From: Nitzschia sp. DOCU1
Taxonomy: Eukaryota; Bacillariophyta; Bacillariophyceae; Bacillariales; Bacillariaceae
Reading direction: 5' to 3'
Assembly: GCA_951394045.1 (NCBI GenBank)
Contig: OX595986.1
Coordinates: 434,001 to 498,000, forward strand
DNA length: 64,000 nucleotides
The notes beneath the pieces were generated by a model. It was given only the letters and a program-made list of their open reading frames with translations. It was not told where the DNA came from and did no database searches. Shown here piece after piece: positions 17,131-27,106 of the stretch. The stretch's first letter is position 1. The number at the start of each line of letters is the position of its first letter. A program made the translations under genes and the position numbers.

Positions 17131-18534
17131 ATGCAGCCCTTTCGATTAGCTTGTCTTGTGGCAGCAGGCCTAATGGCCGTGCTGGTGCAAGGTGCCATGG
17201 CAACATCAAATTCAGCTTTTCGGGTTCGAAACGTTCAAGGGCGTCAAGAAGAGCTTAGTGGGCGGAGACGTAAACTCTTCCTCTTGGCAATGACTTTTTC
17301 GCAAGAAGGGGAACCCATCGACTTGCCCGCCTTTCGGTTCCAGGTCTTCCCCACGAATGGAACACTAACCACGGAGAACGCGCTAGAGATGGAACGAGCG
17401 TTGGAAGACTATCTCAAGTCGTACTTTGGATTGTTGTTCCCTCAGACGAACGAAGAAGTGGACGGGACGCCGCAGTTTGTGTCGGTAGACGTTTCCATAC
17501 AGAATATGAGTCCAGTAACTTCCGATGAAACGCGGAGACGCCAGTTGCAACGCCAAGGAACGGAGTTCAATATTCTGACCACACTCCGATTCGTAGATAG
17601 TACTTTCCCCGCATATGGAGTGTTGAATTCCACTATGCAGGACGCCATGGTCAACAACTTCGATCAATTTTTGACGTCCTTCCTTCCTTATTATGCGACG
17701 ACGGACCTCGCCGATATCGATTCCGGAAAATACATTTCGGGCTTTACGGATCCTCCCACATTCAAACCGACGGCCGCCCCCACCGCGGTCCTTAACACTC
17801 GTGGATCCATTTCAGAAGTCAACGAGAATCTTGTTCCGGCCGATGACCAAGGAAACAAATTTCTAAATCCTATTTACCCTGCGGTCATTTGCGGTGTTGC
17901 GGTGTTCATTCTGACGGCCATCTGGCTCTCGTATCGCCGCAAAAAAGGAGATGATTATGAGACTGGAGCTGACGATTTGTCGGACATTGAGCACGTTTCC
18001 GTAGACTTTGATGGGAGACAAGAGGCTTTGGAAATGGAGCGGGAGCGCCTGGCGAAGCATCGGCGAGAGCAAGAAGAATTGGAGCGACAGCAACAAGAAA
18101 TGCTCAAGCAAAAGGAAATGACAGCCCTCCCAGACACGAAGAATCGAAAGCGACCATGGCATATTACTGGTGGCCCCGTTCAATCTGTGGATATGAATGA
18201 TGGCAAAACGAGGATATATGTGCAACCTGGGCGGGCGACCTACGCCGACGTTCGACGCATTGAAACTCCCATGATCTTGAACGCGGCAAGCTCCACGAGC
18301 ATAGGTTCCTTCATTGACGACGGGCGTGATCTGGCGTTGAATCCTACGGCAAGCTGGGAAGTGAATCCTTCTGAGAGTTGGGATCAGAATCCCACGTCGA
18401 GTTGGGAAGAGAATCCTTCGACTAGTTGGGAAGACTCCACGTCACGATCTCGACACGAGGATCACCGAATTCCTCTGCCGTCCATGGGAAAAGGTGGTGC
18501 GCGATTCGGTATGCAACGAGGAGAACGCTACTAG
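17131..18534 (+). CDS. Single-pass membrane protein with repeat tail (467 aa)
   Basis: A TTG opens the frame; the ATG at 17131 starts a signal peptide (MQPFRLACLVAAGLMAVLVQGA). An extracellular or luminal domain of about 200 residues follows, ending in a TFKPTAAPTA linker of the PT-repeat kind common on diatom secreted proteins. A membrane segment lies near 250-273 (PAVICGVAVFILTAIWL, then RRKK as stop-transfer). The cytosolic part has a charged coiled coil (about 291-330, EMERERLAKHRREQEELER) and four copies of an NP(S/T).SW(E/D) repeat (about residues 403-435). It ends GGARFGMQRGERY. I do not recognise the family; a surface or vesicle receptor-like role is inference. The last codons lie in a 298-bp tandem duplication. 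Confidence 0.75.
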   Translation: MQPFRLACLVAAGLMAVLVQGAMATSNSAFRVRNVQGRQEELSGRRRKLFLLAMTFSQEGEPIDLPAFRFQVFPTNGTLTTENALEMERALEDYLKSYFGLLFPQTNEEVDGTPQFVSVDVSIQNMSPVTSDETRRRQLQRQGTEFNILTTLRFVDSTFPAYGVLNSTMQDAMVNNFDQFLTSFLPYYATTDLADIDSGKYISGFTDPPTFKPTAAPTAVLNTRGSISEVNENLVPADDQGNKFLNPIYPAVICGVAVFILTAIWLSYRRKKGDDYETGADDLSDIEHVSVDFDGRQEALEMERERLAKHRREQEELERQQQEMLKQKEMTALPDTKNRKRPWHITGGPVQSVDMNDGKTRIYVQPGRATYADVRRIETPMILNAASSTSIGSFIDDGRDLALNPTASWEVNPSESWDQNPTSSWEENPSTSWEDSTSRSRHEDHRIPLPSMGKGGARFGMQRGERY

Positions 18535-19064
18535 TTGCGGTCGCCGATGCTATATCTAGGTGTGCCTCCATTCGTTCTATGAAGAAGTCCGAGTCATGGT
18601 TAGCGTTATGGATCAATTGTTCTATAATGCACTATTCTGGAGTTATAATGATATCATACTAGCTCCCAATAAACGTACTTCGGGCGTTTCCATTATCTTG
18701 TGTGTCGTTCAATTTTTTGTAGACAGTCACGGAATAGAACTCATAGCACGACACGAGCGCCGATGCAGTCCTCTGCCGTCCATGGGAAGAGGTGGTGCGC
18801 GATTCGGTATGCAACGAGGAGAACGCTACTAGTTATTGTCGCTGATGCTATCTCTCTAGGAGAGTCTGCTTTCGGGCAACGAAGAAGCCCGAGTCACTTC
18901 TACTAGCGTTATGGATTCATCGATTGCTCTATTATGCACTATTCTAGAGTTATAATGATATCACACTAGCTAGCTCCCAATAAACGTATCTTTGGGTTTT
19001 GCATATATCTTGTGCCTAATTCAAGCCTCTATAGGCAATAGTAGTCCCGGAATCGAACGCATAG
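18451..19064. repeat. Tandem duplication (about 298 bp) of a gene 3' end
   Basis: Copy 1 is about 18451-18748 and covers the last 28 codons, stop and 3' flank of the gene above. Copy 2 is about 18749-19064. Both share tcctctgccgtccatggga, the full run encoding the protein tail, the TAG stop and the downstream gttataatgatatca segment. Copy 2 encodes an orphan PLPSMGRGGARFGMQRGERY tail (18772-18831) with no upstream exon. Divergence in the 3' part indicates an older event than the 2449 repeat. Confidence 0.85.
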
Positions 19065-19469
19065 TTGTAATGCTTGAACGCAATAGAATTGAATCGTGGT
19101 CTTGGATCACGGACTGCTCGCGTTTATTCCGCGCGCCGCAGGTTTGCCAATTCCGGCGGATGGATTCTTGTACGACGGATCCACGTAACGAAAGTACCGG
19201 AAGGAATCCAAGCGCGCGTGTAGTCCCTCCCAGCCCAACCCGCCAACAAGCTCCCGCCAAAATCTGAATCAACGCCGGCACGATCTCCTTTGAGACCCCT
19301 GCCGCGGTGTTTCTGGAGCCTCGCTATCGTGGAGCGACCGACCAGCCAGCAGCATGGATATCTGTTGTTGATGAGACCTCTTGCTCATTTACTTCCTCGA
19401 ATCACCAAACCCGCACACGTCTGCAACCACTCGCTCTATTTTCATTTTCAATCATAGTATTATCTCAGC
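19065..19469. other. Intergenic, SKP1 promoter region
   Basis: Between the duplicated 3' flank and the SKP1 start codon. Unsupported ORFs only. Confidence 0.45.
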
Positions 19470-20124
19470 ATGGATGTCGAAGAAAGCACCGGAAGCGTCA
19501 ACTTGGTGAGTAGTGAATTTGACCGTGACGCTCTTTTCCACGAGAACTGTGTGAAAAATAAATGCTGCGGCCTTTTCGCGGCAAGCATATACCCTTGATC
19601 ATGAGACTCACCCTGCAATTATTTGTGTATTATTTCTGATATCACAGATCTCCAAGGAAGGAGACTCCTTCCCTGTCCCCACGGCGGTCGCCAACATGAG
19701 TGAACTGGTAAAGACAATGATGGACGAGGACGCGGATGACGACGATGATTCGCCCACGGAGATCCCGCTGCCAAATGTCAAGGCCCCAGTCTTGCGCAAG
19801 GTCATTGAATTTTGCGAGCACCACCTGCAGGAGCCCATGACGGAGATTGAGAAGCCACTTAAGAGTCAAAACATGGCCGATGTCGTTCAGAAGTGGTATG
19901 CGGACTTTGTTGATTTGGAGCAAGTATTGCTCTTTGAATTGATCTTGGCCGCAAACTACATGGATATCAAGCCGCTGTTGGATTTGACTTGCGCCACTGT
20001 GGCCAGTATGATCAAGGGAAAGACTCCAGAAGAGATTCGTGCTACTTTCAACATCACCAACGACTTTTCGCCCGAAGAAGAAGCGCAGGTTCGGGAAGAA
20101 AACAAGTGGTGCGAAGAGGCCTAG
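19470..20124 (+). CDS. SKP1: SKP1, SCF ubiquitin ligase adaptor, 2 exons (170 aa)
   Basis: Exon 1 is 19470-19505 (MDVEESTGSVNL). The intron is 19506-19647 (142 nt, GTGAGT...CACAG, phase 0). Exon 2 is 19648-20124. The joined protein has the POZ-like N-terminus (VNLISKEGDSFPVP...), an acidic loop (DEDADDDDDSPTEIPLPNV), and the C-terminal F-box-binding and dimerisation region: LFELILAANYMDIKPLLDL, TCATVASMIKGKTPEEIR, and the hallmark NI.NDFSPEEEAQVREENKW tail. Length is normal for the family. SKP1 links F-box proteins to cullin-1; a candidate F-box protein lies at 55796-57175 in this window. Confidence 0.97.
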
Positions 20125-20653
20125 AGAGACGGGAAAGAACATGGGTATGATATATTTGTTCTCGAGCGGATTATATCAGTTAAGTCGAACTGTCTTTGCA
20201 GTTGCTCATCGAATTGCAAGGGGAGTAGTAGTAGTAGGGTAAAGCATGTGGTTCCAATTAGGACCTTTTCTTACACTGTAGCTTGGATGACAGAATTGTA
20301 ACTATTTATAGAGCTTACTATGTTCCAATGATGAGGTTTAGAATTCCTTTGTAGTGTGGGCGGAGCACTTTTCACTCGACTCTGGAAAGTGGAACCGTTG
20401 TTTTAGACGTGCCTATCCAAAAACTATTCATGGAAGCTAGAAACGGCTTGGTCGTGGTGTTAGATGATACGAAGCAAATTGCAGTGGTGGTGAGGATTTC
20501 GATAGCGGGCGACCCCAAGATGGCGCCGACAAGCGGCACAGGAAAGGAAACAACAACAATCCAACAACTTCGCAAGAGCAAACGATATCTTTGCGTTATT
20601 GGTAGACCGCGCATTAACCCCATGTGCTAGTTGTTATTATAGCGCGTGCAGCG
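20125..20653. other. Convergent 3' flanks, no gene seen
   Basis: This separates SKP1 (+) from the PRORP gene (-). A short GTAGTAGTAGTA microsatellite lies at about 20225-20236. The two opposed ORFs at 20372-20630 have no recognisable content. Confidence 0.5.
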
Positions 20654-23600
20654 CTACTGCATTGAGCGGATACAGAGATAGGTTTCTTCCAGAGGCTCAT
20701 CCTTCTCCGCCACATGTGTCCCGTCCAGGAATCGATTTTCGTCCCCCCGTTTGATCAAGGGAACTGCTAACCCATTCTCGACTCTTTGGACCCTACGCGA
20801 GTACACAGCAGGAAACTCCAGCTCGACCTTGCGCCCCCTTCGATCATTGTTCGGCCCATCTGGATTGGACGGCTCCCAGTCTCCAAAGCTAAAGTGGATT
20901 TGATGTCGCTCCTTCCAGCGTAAAAAGGTTTGGGGTGCCAGCATCTGGAAGTGATGATCTCGCATTTCGTCGTTCGTCAACACGAGGGCCTTGTATTTCA
21001 GCGCCGCGTGAAGCCAAAACCAATCATCGTTCATTCCAGCCGGCGTCTTGTAAAGAATTCCCTTTTGTTCCCATCCTTGCTGCAATGGAATGTACTTCTC
21101 CGGCATGAGTTTGGAACTGAAATGTCTCTGATGCAGGAACAACAAAACCTTTTTCCCCATGCCAATGAAATGACGAGCAACCCAGTCGATTTGTTCATAG
21201 TCAACATGTCTTGGGGCACTGGCAAAGTTTTGCTTGTAGTATCCAACATTGGCAGCGTCAATGACCACGTCAATCGGACCAGTGGAATCGAGAAAGTTGG
21301 TAAACTCCGTCCAACGTGCCTTGCGTTCCTGTGGGTCGAAATCGTTTCTTATTTTCCCCTTCCGGCCGCCTTGAAACTGCGATTTATTCCCTTCTACTTG
21401 ACCAGCGAGCACGATCGTCTCGTTCATTGCTGTCATTTCTTCCAAAGCACGGTCGGAGAGTGGTGCCTGTTTCATCGAGCAGCCACCCAAACACCCGCCC
21501 TTGAAAGTTCCAGTCTTTCTATCGATGGATACAGATGAACTAGTATTCCACCCTTTGGCGTCTTGCACCGGCCCCATACTCGGTGGACGTTCGCCTTCGT
21601 CTATGTGGATCGCATCCAGAAGAGACTTGACCTCTGTTTCGTCAGCATGTTTTGGTATCCGGATGGCCTCCTGATGAATGACCGCATGCGGTGAGTCGTA
21701 CCATTCCAATATGGCACCGACAGCGTCTTTGGACGGCACCGGAACGGTCTCCGCGATGTCACTCAACACTCTCTCGAAGACCGGGACATCCCCCGTCGCA
21801 ATAGCACATTTCATGAGGCTGACGAACTCTCGTTCCGTTAGATCTAGTTTTTGTTTAGAAATCCGCAACCAGCATTTGAGAGTGAGAATCATTTCGCGCT
21901 CTTCGCAGTATGCCGATAGCAGAGACGAATACAGCCGTAGCTTCGGTTTGCACTGCTGAACTGATGCTGATTCATCAAGGATTTCTTCGGCCTTCGTATA
22001 CTCCTTGTTGCGCACCAGAACTTTCACGACTGCAGTGTAAGCAGCTTCGTTCAGAGGCAAATTAAGCTGGGCCATATGATCCTTGATACGAAAGGCGAAT
22101 TCTTGTCGCTTCTGGTTGTCGATAGTGGAATCTCCCACAGGCAGGACTTTTGTCGTTGGGCCGCCTTCGCCTTTTGGCGTCCCGACGTGAACCGATCGCT
22201 CAAGACCATCACACAAATTCAACAAGTTGTAAAAGGACTGGGCCTCGAGCCGAGTATTATTCGCTACAGCCTCGCCGAAAACTGTCATTGCGAACTCCAA
22301 CTTGTTGTCACGGCAAGCGATTTGAATTTGCCGTCGAACCTCAATCACCCTGGGATCGACTTGTTTGCTGCGGCCGTGAAGGGATGCCATCTCTTTGCTC
22401 TCACCCAAAGTCTCCTCGACATTCATCGGATCAGCAGCTGACATCGGTTCGTCGATCCCTTCACTGGATTCATTCTGAGGGATGGATGGTTCAGCTTCCT
22501 TGGATGTATCCTGTTCGTCGGGGTCGCTAGATCCCGCCGCCGTTTCACTTTCATTCTGTGGTAGTTCCGAGGGTTCCTCTGCATTCTTCGGCTCATTCGT
22601 ACTGTCTACCACCTGTGTACTTTCTCCCCGTAATGGGGCCTTTGGCTCCTCTGCACGGTCAGTTTCCATGTCTATTGCTTTATCCTGCGGCTGGCAAGTA
22701 GCAATATCGGTAACTTCCGGCTGCAAGTCAGTGGTTTCGACCGCAGCTGGTTGACCATCAGTCTCATCCAATTCGATTGCATTGGCTCCCCCTTCTGTCG
22801 CAGTTCCAGGATTATCAATCTCGACCATAACGTCGGTGGCCGACGCTGGAGGTGTTTCGTTTCCTGACCCCTTCGGTATTGCTGTAGTGGAATCTGCAGG
22901 TCCCAGCGGTTCATCATGTGCCGCCGATGCTTCTTTCACGGATGGGTCTCCCTCCACTGGCTGTGAAGACTCGCCTCCAGCCTCGGGTTGAGTGATATCT
23001 CCCGCCTTCGACACTTCTAATGAAACTGCCTGATCTTCTTTCGAAGTGTCCAGCAAATCCTTCGGGCCAGCTGCTGCAGTCTCCTTGCAATCTGATACCT
23101 CTATCGTGTCACTTGGTGTATCCTTGGGAAGATCTGATGGTTCTGCATTCTCGTCTTTAACATTGCTGGGCGGGTTCAATATTTCGGTCGTGTTTTGAAT
23201 TGCTGGTGTCTCTTCGGGGGTTCCACCGGATCCCATTGCCTCGACTTCTGACTCCTGGGGCGCTCCTAGGGTTACGGCCGGTTCGAGATCGATTTTCTTT
23301 GCTGACTGGGACACCTCGACCACTTCGGTTGTAGAGCCTGGCGGGGAATCGGACGCCATCGCAGTTTTGACTAATGATTCCATGATTTTTTTGGCCGATT
23401 CGGCAGTTACGACATCCGTGGGGGTATCTGATGACTCCATTCCTTCGACGTCGAGGTCTTTCGAAGCCTCTAATGGTTTAGAAGTCTGCACTTCAGACGT
23501 GTCTTTGTCCGTCGATCTTTTTTCAGTTTGCTCATCTTCCACCAGCGACGCCGATGATTCGATTGGGGTTTTCTCCGTCGTTTCGGCAGTTGGCGCTTCT

Positions 23601-24205
23601 TGCATTTTGTTGGCACTAATCTCTGCCGAATCTATGGTCGGTTCTGCATCACTGGTATCCTGAGGAGTTGGTGGCTCCTCCTTACCGCCTTCTGCTGTGC
23701 CATCGCCAACAGTTCTGGCATCGTCGACATCCATAGCATCTGCACCTTCATCTGCTACTGCAGAGTTGCATTCGGTCTTTTGTTTCTTGGGCGGAGGTTC
23801 GTCCGAGTGTGTGTTGCTGGCATCGTCGGAGTTCTTGTCTATCGTCTCATCCGTTGCCCGCTCTACCGTCGCCTCTGGTGGGCCTGGTGCCTCGCTACCA
23901 GGAGCAACGCCATCATCAAGAGGTTTGGTGGAATTATCACTGCTAGTTTCATTTTCGGCTTTGCATGATTCTCCCCTTACTGGCCATTGTGGCCTCGTAA
24001 TTTCGCCATTGATATGATCAGGATGCTCGTGTGTCCCATTCGCCCCCCTAGAGTTTTGTTGCATACCAGCTGCCAATTTTTCGGTAGCATTTTCGCTAGC
24101 TCCCCCAGTGTCACCTTGCATGTTAACTTCAGCTGTTGTCGGCACTGTGCCATCTTGTCCTCCAGGATCGGCCTTGGGGCCACCAGGATCAGCGGGTGTG
24201 TCCAT
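20654..24205 (-). CDS. PRORP: Protein-only RNase P (PRORP) with long acidic N-terminal extension (1183 aa)
   Basis: Single open frame. Residues 1 to about 610 are acidic, Pro/Glu/Ser/Thr-rich and apparently disordered, with an SV40-like nuclear signal PPPKKQK (about 137-143). A PPR-type helical array follows (about 613-860; for example LNEAAYTAVVKVLVRNKEY and KPKLRLYSSLLSAY). The C-terminal NYN/PIN nuclease has the PRORP metal-binding acids: IDAANVGYY (Asp near 983), MNDDWFWLH (1060-1061) and LTNDEMRDHHF (1079, 1083). PRORP removes 5' leaders from precursor tRNAs without RNA. A central GGCLGGCS and a C-terminal YLCIRS resemble parts of the zinc site, but the expected His near the end (plant pattern WHVP) reads LAVP. 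Usual PRORPs are about 500-600 aa, so this is twice that. Nuclear location is inferred. Confidence 0.92.
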   Translation of the reverse strand: MDTPADPGGPKADPGGQDGTVPTTAEVNMQGDTGGASENATEKLAAGMQQNSRGANGTHEHPDHINGEITRPQWPVRGESCKAENETSSDNSTKPLDDGVAPGSEAPGPPEATVERATDETIDKNSDDASNTHSDEPPPKKQKTECNSAVADEGADAMDVDDARTVGDGTAEGGKEEPPTPQDTSDAEPTIDSAEISANKMQEAPTAETTEKTPIESSASLVEDEQTEKRSTDKDTSEVQTSKPLEASKDLDVEGMESSDTPTDVVTAESAKKIMESLVKTAMASDSPPGSTTEVVEVSQSAKKIDLEPAVTLGAPQESEVEAMGSGGTPEETPAIQNTTEILNPPSNVKDENAEPSDLPKDTPSDTIEVSDCKETAAAGPKDLLDTSKEDQAVSLEVSKAGDITQPEAGGESSQPVEGDPSVKEASAAHDEPLGPADSTTAIPKGSGNETPPASATDVMVEIDNPGTATEGGANAIELDETDGQPAAVETTDLQPEVTDIATCQPQDKAIDMETDRAEEPKAPLRGESTQVVDSTNEPKNAEEPSELPQNESETAAGSSDPDEQDTSKEAEPSIPQNESSEGIDEPMSAADPMNVEETLGESKEMASLHGRSKQVDPRVIEVRRQIQIACRDNKLEFAMTVFGEAVANNTRLEAQSFYNLLNLCDGLERSVHVGTPKGEGGPTTKVLPVGDSTIDNQKRQEFAFRIKDHMAQLNLPLNEAAYTAVVKVLVRNKEYTKAEEILDESASVQQCKPKLRLYSSLLSAYCEEREMILTLKCWLRISKQKLDLTEREFVSLMKCAIATGDVPVFERVLSDIAETVPVPSKDAVGAILEWYDSPHAVIHQEAIRIPKHADETEVKSLLDAIHIDEGERPPSMGPVQDAKGWNTSSSVSIDRKTGTFKGGCLGGCSMKQAPLSDRALEEMTAMNETIVLAGQVEGNKSQFQGGRKGKIRNDFDPQERKARWTEFTNFLDSTGPIDVVIDAANVGYYKQNFASAPRHVDYEQIDWVARHFIGMGKKVLLFLHQRHFSSKLMPEKYIPLQQGWEQKGILYKTPAGMNDDWFWLHAALKYKALVLTNDEMRDHHFQMLAPQTFLRWKERHQIHFSFGDWEPSNPDGPNNDRRGRKVELEFPAVYSRRVQRVENGLAVPLIKRGDENRFLDGTHVAEKDEPLEETYLCIRSMQ

Positions 24206-24622
24206 GCTATTAGAGCTCGCGAGGTTGCCAATGGTGCCAATATGTTAACTTCGAGCCGAAGGAAATGTAACGAAGACGCAGTTCAGTGAAATGGGCTACC
24301 ACAACAAGTTGTTCCGATGACTTCCTCTTGTTGAATTGGCTTTTTGTACATGTGTTGCGTGGTTCGGACGGAGAAGAGGCCGGTAGTGGTGGTGGTTTGC
24401 CCGCCCATCCCGTCATCCGTTTCGCGGGCCCCTCGCGTTGAGGGCAATTGAAAGTGATATTGTAAAAAAACATTTGGATGCGGCACAGTACCGGACGGGT
24501 TGGCGGTTCGCTTTTTCTGCAAGAGGAATCGCGAAGGAGAGGTTGCGTAGCGCGTATCCCATCAAGTCATGACTTTCTCTATTCTTACTCATTATGAATC
24601 TAAATTTATCGCTTGTGGTTAC
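24206..24622. other. Divergent region between PRORP and tRNA-Thr
   Basis: This should hold the PRORP promoter and the 5' flank of the tRNA. No other feature is visible. Confidence 0.5.
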
Positions 24623-24696
24623 GCTTGTTTAGCTCAGTTGGTTAGAGCACCTCATTAGTAATGAGGAGGTCCGTGGTTCGACTCCGCGATCAAGCT
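24623..24696 (+). tRNA. tRNA-Thr (anticodon AGT)
   Basis: A complete cloverleaf with no intron. The D stem is GCTC/GAGC, the anticodon stem is CCTCA/TGAGG with loop TTAGTAA (anticodon AGT, reading ACU and, if deaminated to inosine, other ACN codons), and the T stem is CGTGG/CCGCG. The A box (TAGCTCAGTTGG, 24630-24641) and B box (GGTTCGACTCC, 24675-24685) are canonical. A T-run immediately follows as a Pol III terminator. The acceptor stem GCTTGTT/ATCAAGC has one U-U mismatch at the sixth pair. Confidence 0.95.
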
Positions 24697-24701
24697 TTTT
24701 G
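24696..24701 (+). terminator. Pol III T-run after tRNA-Thr
   Basis: A short run of T directly abuts the 3' end of the tRNA, as expected for RNA polymerase III termination. Confidence 0.7.
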
Positions 24702-25556
24702 CGCTTTATTTTGCCTGTTGCTACGGTAGACCCCTTTGATGTTGCGTCGATCGAGTTATGATAGACAGTCAGCAGGGATGCGACGAACAGTGTCGTTGAA
24801 TTAGTATGGCAGGACAAGACGAGAGTCCTTACAGAGTATATGATAGGGAGTAGCAGAGAGTATAATCAAACTGTAGTAGCGTTTTAGCAGTAAAAAAGGA
24901 ACTAACAGATTGCCGTCCTGCAAGAAGTGCTTGCGAGGTTGTTTTTTATGGTGGTATCGTACAATTTGCTAGTATCGTACCGTCACGAATGACACCACCA
25001 CCTACTACGTATTGTGACGGCATCGCATGCTATCACACAGTAATACATCGTATGATACGCTTTACTTCACGAAAGGATTGGCAATTCTTTTATTCCAGGG
25101 AATCCCGCGTGCAGTGGGTGCTGGTGAAGCTACATGCACCGCAGCGATCGACTTCCAATGTCGATCATGCCAAGGAGAGAGCCTTTTCCGCCAGGCTTTT
25201 TGATTTCAAAGAGAAGTAGGAAAAAGCTTTTTTATTTTGCGCATATGCGGAGGATCTCGACCCGTAATGAGACACTGGAATTCTGCATTCTTCGGTGTTC
25301 CGTTAAAGTCGTTTCGGTCGCAATGCAACAATTTTTAAAGCCCCCGGAGGAATACCAGGTGTGTTCGCTGCGTCATTTTCTGCCTCTTGATGAATGAGAC
25401 GAGCAGTATCACGACTACACCAAACGCATCGAGGAAGCCTTCATTCCTTCATAAACTTCGGAAGCTCCCAAACATCACTGATCCACTATCACTCAAGCAT
25501 AGTGTAGATAGACGAGACAAGCTCAAAATCCTCTTGTCGATCCAAACCAAATAACA
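24702..25556. other. Intergenic, no gene seen
   Basis: This is the tRNA 3' flank and the promoter of the helical-repeat protein gene. Unsupported short ORFs only. Confidence 0.45.
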
Positions 25557-26339
25557 ATGGAAAACGTAATTTCAATAAACAATGAGGCCGTCATGCTGAT
25601 CGAGCAGAGGCAACTAGAATCGGCTCTGGAACTGCTCACACAAGCCCTGGCCAACGTACAAGACGAAGTTGATCACGTTGCAGATGAGGATGAACATGAT
25701 CACCAGCCTCGAGCCAATCCTGAAACGCCCGTCGTATATTCGTTTCTGGACAGCAAGACGGTACAGCAGAGACGCCAGGCATCGATGCTACAACAAGACG
25801 CCTACTGCTGCTGCCCCACCGCATCCATGCCGGAACAGTGCGGGGCTGATTTCGTCTACAAACATCCTATCCATGCAAACCCCGAGCTCGCCAACGATAG
25901 GGGGAACGGTTTCTACATATTGAGTGTAATCCTTGTGTTCAACTTGGGGCTCACTCATCATTTGATGGCTTTAGGAGAGGGGGCGTTTGTTGGAACACAC
26001 AACGGAGAATCGAACGAAGAGGGTGAAACTCATCGCCGTACCATGAACAGGCACCTCAAGAGCGCTCTTCGGCTTTATGAGTTGGGTTTCCACATGCAAA
26101 TGAAAGGCTGTGTCTCCATGGATATGACGTACGCCATGGCGATGGTTAACAACTGCGCGAGTATCTACCAAGCATTGAACCGAACACGGAGAGCACAGAA
26201 ATTTTTCCAACATCTGCTCTCTTCCCTGTTGTTCTTGGTCGAGAACGGCGAGGCTGAGTACATTGACGAATTGGATGGTTTCCTTTGGAATGCCTCTCGG
26301 ACTATTCTAAGCCAGAATGTTGCCGCGGCTGCAGCATGA
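25557..26339 (+). CDS. TPR-like helical protein, diatom family (260 aa)
   Basis: ATG start, intronless. The N-terminus (NNEAVMLIEQRQLESALELLTQAL, residues 8-31) is a typical TPR helix pair. A variable, His/Asp-rich and Cys-containing linker follows (about 35-100), then more helical pairs: ILSVILVFNLGLTHHL, HLKSALRLYELGFHMQ, and MAMVNNCASIYQALNRTRRAQKFFQHLL (about 190-220). The pattern FN.GL.HH followed by LYELG and NN.A.IY is one I associate with large diatom TPR-like families of unknown function. No signal peptide. It is probably a soluble protein-interaction module; the partner is unknown. Confidence 0.75.
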   Translation: MENVISINNEAVMLIEQRQLESALELLTQALANVQDEVDHVADEDEHDHQPRANPETPVVYSFLDSKTVQQRRQASMLQQDAYCCCPTASMPEQCGADFVYKHPIHANPELANDRGNGFYILSVILVFNLGLTHHLMALGEGAFVGTHNGESNEEGETHRRTMNRHLKSALRLYELGFHMQMKGCVSMDMTYAMAMVNNCASIYQALNRTRRAQKFFQHLLSSLLFLVENGEAEYIDELDGFLWNASRTILSQNVAAAAA

Positions 26340-27106
26340 TACATTGTGGGGAGACTAAGTGCTACGTTCCGACTTCTTGTATCTAAACTATTTAGATCTT
26401 GTACTATGATCGCTTTCCCATGCTATATCTACTGTATCGCTGATCCATTTATCCGGCCTCAAGTGGCCGCGCTGAGGGGATCCTAGCGATACTACTTTGA
26501 AGAATGCTGCGACCATGAGTAGCTTCCGCGCTTTAAAGCTCTCAAAAAAGTTGTATTGAGTCTTCGACAAGAATATAAAGGATATATCTTGACCGTATTA
26601 CCAGTGCCGCCCTACAGAATGGTTCTCCTACTTTCCCTACCCCACACACCCCAGTTAGCGAGGAAGAATAAGGGATCAACGAGTTTTAGTACCCCGCAGC
26701 TACTAGCCAATAGGAGCGGCCGGAATGGATCACCAGAAAGAACATTAGATGAATACTTTATCGTACTATCATGTACCGTTTTGTTTGGACAAAAATGCCC
26801 ACTATCGTACTACGATACAACACCAGCACCAACGCCGACAACAGACGATAGCAGCAGCGCGGTGGAGATGGGTCGACACACTGGACTACATCATAAATTC
26901 TAATTTTAAAGTACCCGGATATTACGATCTTTCCGGATTTTCGCTTTCGTCGTCCACGCCATCACGATCAGCCATTTCTGGATCATTTCACGACACGCGA
27001 GGCCACAAGATTCGTCGTCGTCCTCTCGTCTCCCATCTGAGTGTCAAAAGAAAATCACGGAGAGTAGCTACAGCTACTAGTCTTTTAACAAAGTCTTCAA
27101 TTCGTC
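26340..27106. other. Intergenic, no gene seen
   Basis: This is the 3' flank of the helical protein and the promoter of the lipase gene. The ORFs at 26556-27117 lack any recognisable content. Confidence 0.45.

Noticed and set aside
18560..18832. ORF ending in GGARFGMQRGERY
   Set aside because: It is the duplicated gene tail (copy 2) without an upstream exon, so a remnant rather than a gene.
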